From an uncultured Methylobacillus sp. (GTDB lineage Bacteria > Pseudomonadota > Gammaproteobacteria > Burkholderiales > Methylophilaceae), in NCBI GenBank assembly GCA_946478965.1, contig CAMLDQ010000054.1:1-13948 (forward strand): DNA of 13,948 bases, given 5' to 3'. The position numbers were made by a program, and so were the translations under genes. Of this stretch, positions 7,463 to 13,923 are shown one piece after another (within the stretch, counting starts at the first letter, position 1; every line of letters starts with the position of its first letter). Below the pieces are notes generated by a model. It did not search any database, was not told the origin of the DNA, and worked only from the letters and a program-made list of their open reading frames with translations.

Positions 7463-8427
7463 GAATAGACCCTCAAGTTTTTCACGAACAGGAGAAAAAG
7501 CCCCAGCACCAGGGACAGCAGAATCAAGTCGTGCGCATAGTCGTGCCCCGGCACGGTGATGCTGTACTGGATCAGGTTCCTCTCCCGGGAACTAATGTCC
7601 TGTATTGCGGATTGCAGCGCGGCGGGATTGTCGGCCTCGTAAGCGCGGTATTTGGTCTGCAGCGACTTGAAGAACATGTCGAGCGCAATCGCGGCCGGCT
7701 CCGCGCCTTCCTCGAAGTGATTGTCAGGCGCGAAGATGCTGATGTCGTTCGGTTCGCGCAGCACGATCCAGTACAGGCTCAAGCCTTTGGCCTTCAGCTT
7801 CTCCCGGATTTTCTGCTTGACCCGGGGACTCAGTTTGCCGGCGCCATCGGACAACAGCACGATGGCGCGGGAGCCGGTGCTCGGGATCGCATCGAACAAG
7901 CCGATCGCCTCGGTCACGCCCGCTCCGATGTTGGTCTGCCTGAGGCTGGAACTGGTCGCCGCATTGATAGCGGCATGGATGGCATCGCGGCTGGCCGTGA
8001 TCTTGACACCGTAGAGCGCCGAGTTGCTGAACCCGACCACACCGACCATATCGTCCGGCCGCGCATCGACGAACTGCGTGATGATGCGCCTGGCCGCGCG
8101 AGACTTGATTTCTGCCGCGTGGCCGGATGCATCGCCGGCAAACGGCTGGTCCAGGCTCACGCTGCGGTCGATCACCAGCACGAGTTGCGCCCCTTTGCCG
8201 AGCTTGCGGATTTTCTGGTCGGGCCCTTGCGGACCGCTCAACGCCAGCCCGATACAAACCAGCATCAATGCGGTGATGCCCCTGATCGCCATATCCGCGC
8301 GCCGGGATAACGGGTCATCCGGCACCAGCGGCAGCCAGGAATAAAGTTGCCCTTGCTGCGCCCTGAGCCAGAACGGTACCCCGGCGAACGGCAGCAGCAG
8401 CAAGGCCCATGGGTGCAGCAGGCTCAT
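7447..8427 (-). CDS. mxaC: MxaC, VWA-domain membrane protein of methanol dehydrogenase maturation
   Basis: The protein has 326 residues. Transmembrane segments lie at about 5-20, 47-65 and 300-318, which place the VWA domain (about 80-280) on one face of the inner membrane, the BatA-like layout. The metal-ion site is complete: VIDRSVSLD (Asp87, Ser89, Ser91), a Thr in SLRQTNIGAG and an Asp in LLSDGAG. The ATG at 8427 is preferred over a TTG at 8445, because it makes an ATGA overlap with the mxaA stop and has GAGAGGGG seven bases upstream. The VWA fold in this family binds partner proteins through the metal; here the likely partners are MxaR, MxaS and MxaL. Its exact role in methanol dehydrogenase assembly is inferred from the conserved cluster. 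Confidence 0.88.
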   Translation of the reverse strand: MSLLHPWALLLLPFAGVPFWLRAQQGQLYSWLPLVPDDPLSRRADMAIRGITALMLVCIGLALSGPQGPDQKIRKLGKGAQLVLVIDRSVSLDQPFAGDASGHAAEIKSRAARRIITQFVDARPDDMVGVVGFSNSALYGVKITASRDAIHAAINAATSSSLRQTNIGAGVTEAIGLFDAIPSTGSRAIVLLSDGAGKLSPRVKQKIREKLKAKGLSLYWIVLREPNDISIFAPDNHFEEGAEPAAIALDMFFKSLQTKYRAYEADNPAALQSAIQDISSRERNLIQYSITVPGHDYAHDLILLSLVLGLFLLFVKNLRVYSWETV

Positions 8428-9365
8428 CTGACGCCCCTCTCGCAATCGCGCAGCGCCTTGCTCAGCGTGGCCAACTCGCGGACGAATCCGTCGCGGTCGC
8501 GCGGAGGTGCGGCGAACAAAGCCTCGCCGGAACGCTGGAAGAAGGCCGCGATCTCCTGCCGCAAGCGGCCGAATGCCGGATGCCGCGCGACGAAATCGTC
8601 GACATCGCGCGCAAACAGGTTGCGCCCGTAGACTTGATTGAATGCCGCATGCAGATGCATCAGGGCGCGTTTGTCGTCGCCATCGGCGCTGCCGAGACGA
8701 CGGACACGTCGGTAGGCTTGCGCAAATGCCCCGCCCATAAAGGGTAGCCAGCGCCGGTCGGCATTGACATAGACTGCCGCGATCAGGCTGCCTGCCAGCA
8801 GCACGGCAAAAAACACCAGCCGGTAGCGATGCGCTTCCAATGCAATTCGGTCCGGCGCGTACTGCGGCTGCAGGTTGGCACGCGCCGTGCGGATATCGGC
8901 ATCAACCAGCGGCGATAACCAGAAACGCCAGGCGGGAATCTCAATTCGCAAGGCTTTGGCGCCGCCGGTAATGGCCAGGGATTCCACCGGCAACTGTAGC
9001 ACCGTCGGCGTGCGGTGATGGGTGAACACCTGGTAGCTGAGGTCGATACGATAGCGGGTCGCCCGGCCGGCATTGCGGGTTTCCGTCGCGACCGACACCA
9101 GCTCGATGCCATCTCTGACCGTGCCCTTCACCGGGTAGGATTCGGTACTGATCTGATAAGGCGGCTGCAGGTCCAGCGTAACGCGACGCCGCAGCACGTC
9201 GCCGATACGCACGCCGCTGCTGTGCGCGGGTTCGTCGATAGAAACCAGCCTGGCTTCGGGCATGGCGGCCGGTATGTCCGCCATCGCACCGGGCGCGGCC
9301 AGGATGCATAGCACCGCGCTCCAGCGGGCGGCATGGCGGATGGCGATGAAAATCGTTTTTTTCAT
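8424..9365 (-). CDS. mxaA: MxaA, periplasmic/membrane protein of methanol dehydrogenase maturation
   Basis: The protein has 313 residues with a signal peptide (cleavage near AMA, about residue 29), a periplasmic beta-rich domain up to about 180, a transmembrane segment RLVFFAVLLAGSLIAAVYV (about 181-200) and a cytoplasmic helical, Arg-rich tail. The open frame extends upstream to 9611, but that part overlaps mxaS in another frame. The start MKKTIF at 9365 gives a proper signal peptide and an ATGA overlap with the mxaS stop. MxaA is required, with MxaK and MxaL, for the calcium-loaded active methanol dehydrogenase. There is little sequence motif to go on, so the call relies on topology, length and position between mxaS and mxaC. 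Confidence 0.85.
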   Translation of the reverse strand: MKKTIFIAIRHAARWSAVLCILAAPGAMADIPAAMPEARLVSIDEPAHSSGVRIGDVLRRRVTLDLQPPYQISTESYPVKGTVRDGIELVSVATETRNAGRATRYRIDLSYQVFTHHRTPTVLQLPVESLAITGGAKALRIEIPAWRFWLSPLVDADIRTARANLQPQYAPDRIALEAHRYRLVFFAVLLAGSLIAAVYVNADRRWLPFMGGAFAQAYRRVRRLGSADGDDKRALMHLHAAFNQVYGRNLFARDVDDFVARHPAFGRLRQEIAAFFQRSGEALFAAPPRDRDGFVRELATLSKALRDCERGVR

Positions 9366-10225
9366 AGATGCATGTACTGCTCGAAGTAATGGGAAATAAG
9401 TTCCGGCCGATAATCGTCTTCCACGAACAGCGGCGGGAATTCGTACTTGAGGAAAAGATGGTTGAGCGCCTCCCGGCGCGCGGCAAAGGCGGAGAGGAAT
9501 TTTTCGCGCAGCGCTTCGCGGAAGAAGACGGTCTGGTTGGCGCCGGTTTCCGGGTCGACCAGGGTGCCGAAACCGAACTTGGGCAGATTCCGGTATTCGC
9601 GCCGATCCCAAAGCACGACCGGCACGACCTGGTGCCGCGACATCGCGTTAAGCGCATCCTCCAGAAGCGGCAACGGCAGGTGAAAGTCGGAGATCCAGAA
9701 CACCAGGCCGCGGCTCTGCCCCAGGTATTCCGGCACGCTGACGATGCCCTCGCCGCCCACCCGCTGCAGCCTTCGCCTACCCAACTGCTCAATAATCTCC
9801 AGTGTCTGGTGCAAGTTGTGGCCGAGCGGCAGCGTGCCCTCTTCGATGACGGCACCGTCATAAGCGATCAAGCTGAACAGATCGCCTGCGCTGCTGGCCG
9901 AACATGCCACCGAGGCGGCGATGGCCCTGGCCTTGTCCAGCTTGGACTGCCTGCCGCCGAAGTGCATCGATCCGGAAAAGTCGCATACCGCGTATACCGG
10001 CGTGGTGTTGTCCTGGTTGTAGACTCTGACCTGCAGCTGCTCGTAGGGATCGCGCACGGTCTGGCGCAAATCCATGCGCCGGGCGTCAGGATAATCCACC
10101 AGCGGCACACTCGCCCGGTATTCGAACCCGAGGCCGCGCTGCGTTCCGCGATGATCGCCGAAATGCTGGCTCCCTGACCTCCAGGGGACGCGGTAAGTGA
10201 AAGGCAGGACGCGGTCCGGACTCAT
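9362..10225 (-). CDS. mxaS: MxaS, DUF58/VWA-like protein of methanol dehydrogenase maturation
   Basis: The protein has 287 residues, soluble, of the DUF58 type. It shows the DUF58 region around RRMDLRQTVRDPYEQLQVRVY (about 49-69) followed directly by a VWA metal site CDFSGSM (Asp82, Ser84, Ser86) and a Rossmann-like core with VFWISDFHLPLPLLEDAL. DUF58 proteins commonly pair with MoxR ATPases, and here the gene overlaps mxaR by four bases (ATGA) and mxaA by four bases. It probably bridges the ATPase to the membrane VWA proteins. The molecular function in the pathway is not established. The identity follows from family plus gene order. Confidence 0.88.
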   Translation of the reverse strand: MSPDRVLPFTYRVPWRSGSQHFGDHRGTQRGLGFEYRASVPLVDYPDARRMDLRQTVRDPYEQLQVRVYNQDNTTPVYAVCDFSGSMHFGGRQSKLDKARAIAASVACSASSAGDLFSLIAYDGAVIEEGTLPLGHNLHQTLEIIEQLGRRRLQRVGGEGIVSVPEYLGQSRGLVFWISDFHLPLPLLEDALNAMSRHQVVPVVLWDRREYRNLPKFGFGTLVDPETGANQTVFFREALREKFLSAFAARREALNHLFLKYEFPPLFVEDDYRPELISHYFEQYMHL

Positions 10226-11274
10226 GCCGCCAGTACCTGCGTCTTCGCGGGCACGGCGACATTATCGAGAATGTGCGCGGTCAATTCGCGTGCCAGTGAC
10301 GTCCTGCGGTTTTCGTACATCGCATTGAAGGCCAGGCGGTGGGCAATGATTTCGTGGAACACCGCGTGGATATCTTCCGGGTACAGGCTCTCGCGCCCCG
10401 ACAGCCAGGCATGCACGCGCGCCGCCTTCAATAGCATGCCCATGCCGCGGGGGCTGGCGCCTGCCTGGACCAGCCGGCTGATATCGACGCTATCCATGCG
10501 GATGCCGAACCGGGCAGGATCCTGCGTCGCCTCCCACAGGTCCAGCGCATACTCCTCGATGACGTCGGTGGAGCGGATATGGCTCTGGATCAGATCGGAG
10601 AACGCATTCAATTGATCAAACTGGAGAATGTCTTGCTCGACCTGCCGGGTCAGCGCTTCCGCATGCTGGAAACGGGTATCGAACATCAGCGCCTTTCTCA
10701 GTTCGCGATCCTCGGGAATATCAACCGGGATTTCCATCATGAAGCGATCGCGCGCAGCAGACGGGATCTCGAAAGTTTCATTCTTTTCGACCTGGTTGCG
10801 GTCGGCGAACACCACCATATGCGGCAGGCGGTATTCGCGCTTGAAGGCATGCAAGTGACGTTCCGCCATGACGCGCAACATCAGGGCATGCACCTGGGGA
10901 CGGGCGCGGTTGATTTCGTTGAAGAAGAACACCGAAAGATTCTCGCCGGCGCGCAGCAACGGGCCTTCGTCGATTTTCGGGCGTCCGTCCTCGCCGAGAT
11001 AGGTGTGATACACGAGATCGTTCGGCATCAGGTCCACGGTCCCCTCGATGCGCTCGTATGCACCGCCGATAGCGCGCGTGATGGACTGTAGTAGCGTGGT
11101 CTTGCCCACACCCACGCCGCCTTCCAGCAGCACGTGTCCGCGCGCGAAGATGGCAATATTCATCAGGCGGATCGCCTTGTCCTGGCCAACGATGACTCGC
11201 TGGACTTCGCGCTCCAACCTGAGCGATTTATCCCGCCAGTCGGCGAGTTGATGATCTATGGTGGCTGTATCCAT
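10222..11274 (-). CDS. mxaR: MxaR, MoxR-family AAA+ ATPase
   Basis: The protein has 350 residues. The Walker A motif is GGVGVGKT (52-59, Lys58). Walker B reads VFFFNEINRARPQ, with catalytic Glu120 and Asn119 where many MoxR proteins have Asp. The MoxR-specific GTVDLMPNDL and sensor regions ARDRFMMEIP and ASPRGMGMLLKAARVHAWL are present, with the C-terminal lid ending at 350. MoxR ATPases act as chaperones that remodel or load cofactors into partner proteins, usually with VWA proteins; this family was named for methanol oxidation. The ATG has GAGAGG six bases upstream. It is the first large gene of the six-gene overlapping block and is 94 bp downstream of the ABM-domain gene, a gap that may itself hold a small ORF. 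Confidence 0.92.
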   Translation of the reverse strand: MDTATIDHQLADWRDKSLRLEREVQRVIVGQDKAIRLMNIAIFARGHVLLEGGVGVGKTTLLQSITRAIGGAYERIEGTVDLMPNDLVYHTYLGEDGRPKIDEGPLLRAGENLSVFFFNEINRARPQVHALMLRVMAERHLHAFKREYRLPHMVVFADRNQVEKNETFEIPSAARDRFMMEIPVDIPEDRELRKALMFDTRFQHAEALTRQVEQDILQFDQLNAFSDLIQSHIRSTDVIEEYALDLWEATQDPARFGIRMDSVDISRLVQAGASPRGMGMLLKAARVHAWLSGRESLYPEDIHAVFHEIIAHRLAFNAMYENRRTSLARELTAHILDNVAVPAKTQVLAA

Positions 11275-11276
11275 GG

Positions 11277-11354
11277 TTAACCTCTCTGCTGATAAATTCC
11301 AATGAGTAATCCAAGTAGGCTCGTGCCTAATTCCAGGACGAAAAGCAAATGCAT
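11277..11354 (-). CDS. Possible 25-residue membrane microprotein upstream of mxaR
   Basis: An ATG-to-TAA frame of 26 codons begins MHLLFVLELGTSLL and ends in YQQRG. It is strongly hydrophobic, with a stretch of about 20 residues able to span a membrane and a basic end. The stop is two bases before the mxaR ATG, and the mxaR ribosome site lies inside its last codons, the arrangement expected for translational coupling. Against it: no strong ribosome site precedes its own ATG, and a 78-base frame can occur by chance. It fills nearly the whole gap between the ABM-domain gene and mxaR. I do not recognise a family. Confidence 0.35.
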   Translation of the reverse strand: MHLLFVLELGTSLLGLLIGIYQQRG

Positions 11355-11368
11355 GGGTATTCGAGATT

Positions 11369-11647
11369 TCAGTACATCTTGTGGGTTGGACGGCCGAGTA
11401 GTATCTCGCTGGCGCCCCAATTGGTTACATTGCGAAATGCCTCGGAGGTGATAAATACCTGAAAAGCCTCCTGATCGCGCCAGTGGGAGAGAATGAGAAA
11501 CTTGTTAGGCGCATCATATTCACAAAAGAGCCTGGATTCTTCATGTCCATCCGCCTTCGCCAAGGCGTTAACAACCCCCTGGAAGGCACTGACAAACTGC
11601 TGCTCCTTGCCGGGAATAACGTGGTAGTTCATTCCGATAGTAATCAT
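11369..11647 (-). CDS. Small antibiotic-biosynthesis-monooxygenase-like (ABM) domain protein
   Basis: The protein has 92 residues. The pattern is a ferredoxin-like ABM/EthD-type fold: MNYHVIPGKEQQFVSAFQGV at the start, a central ESRLFCEYDAPNKFLILSHW, then RDQEAFQVFITSEAFRNV and a C-terminal strand. Members include heme-degrading and quinone-forming monooxygenases, but many are of unknown activity and act as dimers. I chose the ATG at 11647, with GAGA six to seven bases upstream, over an upstream in-frame TTG at 11692. It reads toward mxaR on the same strand and could be the first gene of that operon, with its promoter in the 45-bp gap shared with the divergent gene. Its substrate is unknown. 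Confidence 0.8.
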   Translation of the reverse strand: MITIGMNYHVIPGKEQQFVSAFQGVVNALAKADGHEESRLFCEYDAPNKFLILSHWRDQEAFQVFITSEAFRNVTNWGASEILLGRPTHKMY

Positions 11648-11655
11648 GGTATTCT

Positions 11656-11665
11656 CGTTTAAACG
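11656..11665. promoter_or_regulatory. 10-bp palindrome in the divergent gap
   Basis: CGTTTAAACG is a perfect palindrome lying between the two divergent starts (11647 and 11693). It sits where an operator or promoter serving the ABM-mxa side could lie. A palindrome of this length can be chance, and no clear -35/-10 pair is seen on either strand. Confidence 0.2.
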
Positions 11666-11692
11666 TAATGGATTTGAAGGGAATCGGATCAA

Positions 11693-12427
11693 ATGAAAGT
11701 GCTTTCGTCAGACTGGCTGAAACGCATGGTCACAAAATCGGCGCCTTCACCCGAAGCGCGGATTGCCCAGTTATTCGTCATTCTGCAGGACTGGGTAGAT
11801 GCGCCCGGCATACGTGAGCAACTCCTGCCGCTTTGCTGGGATGCAGAAGACCATCGTGACCTCAATGCCTTCCTGCTTTCCCTGGTGACCGACGCAAACC
11901 TTGCCGAATCCGAGAAGCTGGCTTTCCAGTTGACCTTCATCCTGATGGGCGCACTAAGCGAAGAGCGCAGGAACCCGGGCGGATCTGCGCTCCAGCGCGC
12001 CGGTGAAGCCGCGCTCAGCCTCATTGTATCCGCGAAGAGCGCATCACGCAGCCGGGGCCGAAAACTGGCCGCCGTTTCCATCGCCATGGCGGCCGTCATC
12101 GCCGGCATAGCATTCGTGCCCGTCGCTACCGCCCCAAAACCTGCCCTCTTCGTAGCGGAGAGCATGGCCATGCCGGCCAGCAACGTTTTACCCGTCAAAT
12201 TACGGCCCGACCAGCTAGCTAAGATATACCGCATGAATGAAAATCTCCGTAAAGGCCAATGTTCTTACCCCCAGGCATTGATGCTGGCCGCGGATCAACG
12301 CGCAGTGTTTCTGGAGGGCGTAGTCAATATCAATGATCTGGATACCGTCCATACCGACATGAATCAGTTAAGCAATCTCTACCAGAAAGTGGATTGCTCT
12401 TACGCACCCGCGGCCATGCTGCTCTAG
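11693..12427 (+). CDS. Uncharacterised membrane-anchored protein with duplicated Cys-Ser-Tyr motif
   Basis: The protein has 244 residues and I do not recognise a family. Residues 1-120 are a helical, soluble-looking region. A transmembrane segment lies at about 124-143, after an SRSRGRK basic patch. The remainder (about 145-244) should be periplasmic, by the positive-inside rule. Two Cys are placed in near-identical settings: CSYPQALML at 190 and CSYAPAAMLL at 235, each preceded by a Leu-x2-(Ile/Leu)-Tyr stretch, which suggests an internal duplication and possibly a disulfide. The gene is divergent from the ABM-mxa block with only 45 bp between starts, and its stop is 16 bp from the convergent membrane-protein gene. 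A GAAGG about 12 bases before the ATG is a weak ribosome site. Function unknown. Confidence 0.8.
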   Translation: MKVLSSDWLKRMVTKSAPSPEARIAQLFVILQDWVDAPGIREQLLPLCWDAEDHRDLNAFLLSLVTDANLAESEKLAFQLTFILMGALSEERRNPGGSALQRAGEAALSLIVSAKSASRSRGRKLAAVSIAMAAVIAGIAFVPVATAPKPALFVAESMAMPASNVLPVKLRPDQLAKIYRMNENLRKGQCSYPQALMLAADQRAVFLEGVVNINDLDTVHTDMNQLSNLYQKVDCSYAPAAMLL

Positions 12428-12443
12428 GCTCGGCTACGCCGTC

Positions 12444-12842
12444 TCAAGCGGCGTTGAACATCACCACGCCCGCCCAGACGAAACCGACTGTCGACACCAC
12501 AAAGGTGGCCGCCGTATAAAGCTTCGCCCACAGAAACTGCCAGAAATCCGGCTTCAGCATCGCAATGGTAAAAACGGTGGGATTGGTAAAGCCGCCAATC
12601 GCAATCAACCAGCAGGCCTCTACCGGAAGGGCAATGCCTCCCGCCTTGGCAACGGCATACACAATCAGATTGAGCCCGGCCATCAGGATGTAGTCGATGT
12701 GCGCCTTGATCAGCAAGCCGTAATCCTTGATTAACCCGCCGTCCAGCCCCTTGATCGGGAACCAGCGTGCAAAAGTCCCCAGCCAGGCACATGCCAGTGC
12801 GCAAAAGATTAGAAAAACACCGGCCTTCAAGTTGATGTCCAT
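12444..12842 (-). CDS. Four-transmembrane membrane protein of unknown family
   Basis: The protein has 132 residues with predicted transmembrane segments at about 6-24, 48-66, 73-95 and 107-127, so nearly all of it is in the membrane. Charged or polar residues sit within or beside the helices (Lys46, His48, Asp50, Asn58, Asn87), which may form a small active or binding site. The overall layout is distantly reminiscent of four-helix membrane isomerases such as HabA or styrene oxide isomerase, but this is only an impression. The start has a very strong ribosome site, AGGAGGGGGGTGAA. It lies 18 bp downstream of the ferredoxin gene, so the two are probably one operon under the neighbouring TetR regulator. 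Confidence 0.82.
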   Translation of the reverse strand: MDINLKAGVFLIFCALACAWLGTFARWFPIKGLDGGLIKDYGLLIKAHIDYILMAGLNLIVYAVAKAGGIALPVEACWLIAIGGFTNPTVFTIAMLKPDFWQFLWAKLYTAATFVVSTVGFVWAGVVMFNAA

Positions 12843-12860
12843 TTCACCCCCCTCCTTGAT

Positions 12861-13139
12861 TCAGATCGATTTATGAAGTGCTGTTTTAAGATAATCCACA
12901 ATAGCCTCTACATCCTGCAGCCCCACGGCATGCCAGTTCCTGCCCTCCGGCTGCAACTGGACGTTAGCCCCTTTCAGGCACATTCCGAGGCATCCGATCC
13001 TCTCCAGGATGACGTCCATCCCGGCCTCGCCCAATTGCCTTTCCAATTGAGACGCAACCTCCAGCCCACCCCTGTTCCCGCAAGAATGCGGATTAGGTGC
13101 TTGGCGCTGCATGGTGCATACCATCAGTTTCATGGACAT
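12861..13139 (-). CDS. Thioredoxin-like [2Fe-2S] ferredoxin
   Basis: The protein has 92 residues with four Cys in the pattern of the thioredoxin-like [2Fe-2S] ferredoxins: Cys8 in VCTMQRQ, Cys20 in PHSCGNRGG, and Cys50 and Cys54 in GCLGMCLKG. A conserved PEGRNWHAVGLQDVEAIVDYL tail completes the fold. These cytoplasmic proteins carry electrons; their partner is often an oxidoreductase or a repressor-controlled pathway. Two close in-frame ATGs exist (13139 and 13133); neither has a good ribosome site. The upstream extension to 13265 runs through the operator palindromes and into the TetR gene, so it is rejected. Transcription is divergent from the TetR gene and probably repressed by it. Confidence 0.85.
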   Translation of the reverse strand: MSMKLMVCTMQRQAPNPHSCGNRGGLEVASQLERQLGEAGMDVILERIGCLGMCLKGANVQLQPEGRNWHAVGLQDVEAIVDYLKTALHKSI

Positions 13140-13170
13140 GGCGTAACGAATATGCGATGATCGAATAAAA

Positions 13171-13203
13171 TGTACAGGTCTGTACAATATACAGATCTGT
13201 ATA
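13171..13203. promoter_or_regulatory. Two adjacent palindromes, probable TetR-family operator
   Basis: TGTACAG-GT-CTGTACA (13171-13186) and TATACAGATCTGTATA (13188-13203) are both perfect palindromes sharing CTGTAYA half-sites, with centres 17 bp apart. They lie in the gap between the divergent ferredoxin and TetR genes. The second overlaps TATACT (13200-13205), a good -10 candidate for the TetR gene with a start of transcription near 13212. The arrangement is what is expected for two cooperative TetR dimers that would shut both promoters and so self-regulate. Confidence 0.8.
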
Positions 13204-13241
13204 CTTTCATGCAAGCCTATTTCGGGAAAGTCTGGAAACCC

Positions 13242-13805
13242 ATGAAACGCGACATGCGAGCACACATCATCACCACCGCCTCCGGCTTGTTCCGGGAGCG
13301 CGGCATCAATGCCACCGGCGTTGACACCATCGTGGCGGAAGCGGATATCGCGAAAATGACGCTGTACAAGTATTTCCGCACCAAGGAAGAATTGGTACTG
13401 GAAGTGCTTTCCCAGCGCAGCCGGGAATTCTACGAATGGTTGAATGCGAGACTAGGGAGGGCCGACACTGCGCCTACCGAAAAACTGGAACGCCTGTTCG
13501 ACTGCCTTGAGGAATGGTTGAAAAATCCCGAATGCAATGGTCTTCCCTTCCTCAAAGCGAGCGCGGAATTTCCGCAGGCTGAAAGCCCGGTAAACCAGCT
13601 CTCCGCCCGGCTCGCCCAGGAATTTCGGGAATATCTGACAAAACTCGCTGCCGAGGCCGGATCCAAATCCCCTGAGGCACTGGGTCAACAGCTTTCCATG
13701 CTCATCGAAGGCGCCATTCTCTCTGAGCAACTGAACAAAAACGCAGGCTCCCTAGGCTTTGCCAGGGAAGCTGCGCAACTTCTGATCAAAACGAATATGA
13801 AATAG
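13242..13805 (+). CDS. TetR-family transcriptional repressor
   Basis: The protein has 187 residues from the ATG at 13242. The N-terminal DNA-binding domain is textbook: IITTASGLFRERGINATGVD, then TIVAEADIAKMTLYKYFRTK with the recognition helix in AKMTLYKYF, then EELVLEVL. The C-terminal ligand domain (about 55-187) is helical and specific, with no identifiable inducer. Longer frames from 13209 or 13170 are possible, but 13170 lies inside the operator and 13209 would leave almost no leader; GGAAA lies about six bases before 13242. It should bind the two palindromes just upstream and control both itself and the divergent ferredoxin-membrane-protein operon. The inducer is unknown. After the stop, 13806-13882 holds nothing recognisable. 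Confidence 0.92.
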   Translation: MKRDMRAHIITTASGLFRERGINATGVDTIVAEADIAKMTLYKYFRTKEELVLEVLSQRSREFYEWLNARLGRADTAPTEKLERLFDCLEEWLKNPECNGLPFLKASAEFPQAESPVNQLSARLAQEFREYLTKLAAEAGSKSPEALGQQLSMLIEGAILSEQLNKNAGSLGFAREAAQLLIKTNMK

Positions 13806-13882
13806 GCAGCGGCCACAAGATGCCCGCCGGGATAAGCGAATTGAAACCCGGATTCGCTGTCGACTTCCATTCAGATTAAGGA

Positions 13883-13918
13883 AAAATAAAAAAGCGCCAT
13901 TAAGCGCTTTTTTATTTT
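13883..13918 (-). terminator. Rho-independent terminator after the tRNA
   Basis: A perfect 15-bp stem (GCGC with an A/T-rich base) encloses a six-base loop (CATTAA on the plus strand). On the minus strand the 3' side ends in TTTTTTATTTTTCC, a proper U-tract. It begins just after the tRNA 3' end and would also work in reverse for the TetR gene. Confidence 0.9.
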
Positions 13919-13923
13919 GTAAC

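Noticed and set aside
9366..9611. Upstream extension of mxaA to 9611
   Set aside because: It overlaps mxaS in another frame and has no signal peptide at its start; the start at 9365 gives the ATGA overlap and a proper signal peptide.
12435..12453. ACGCCG/CGGCGT stem between the two convergent genes
   Set aside because: Short stem overlapping the end of a coding region with no U-tract; a weak terminator at best.
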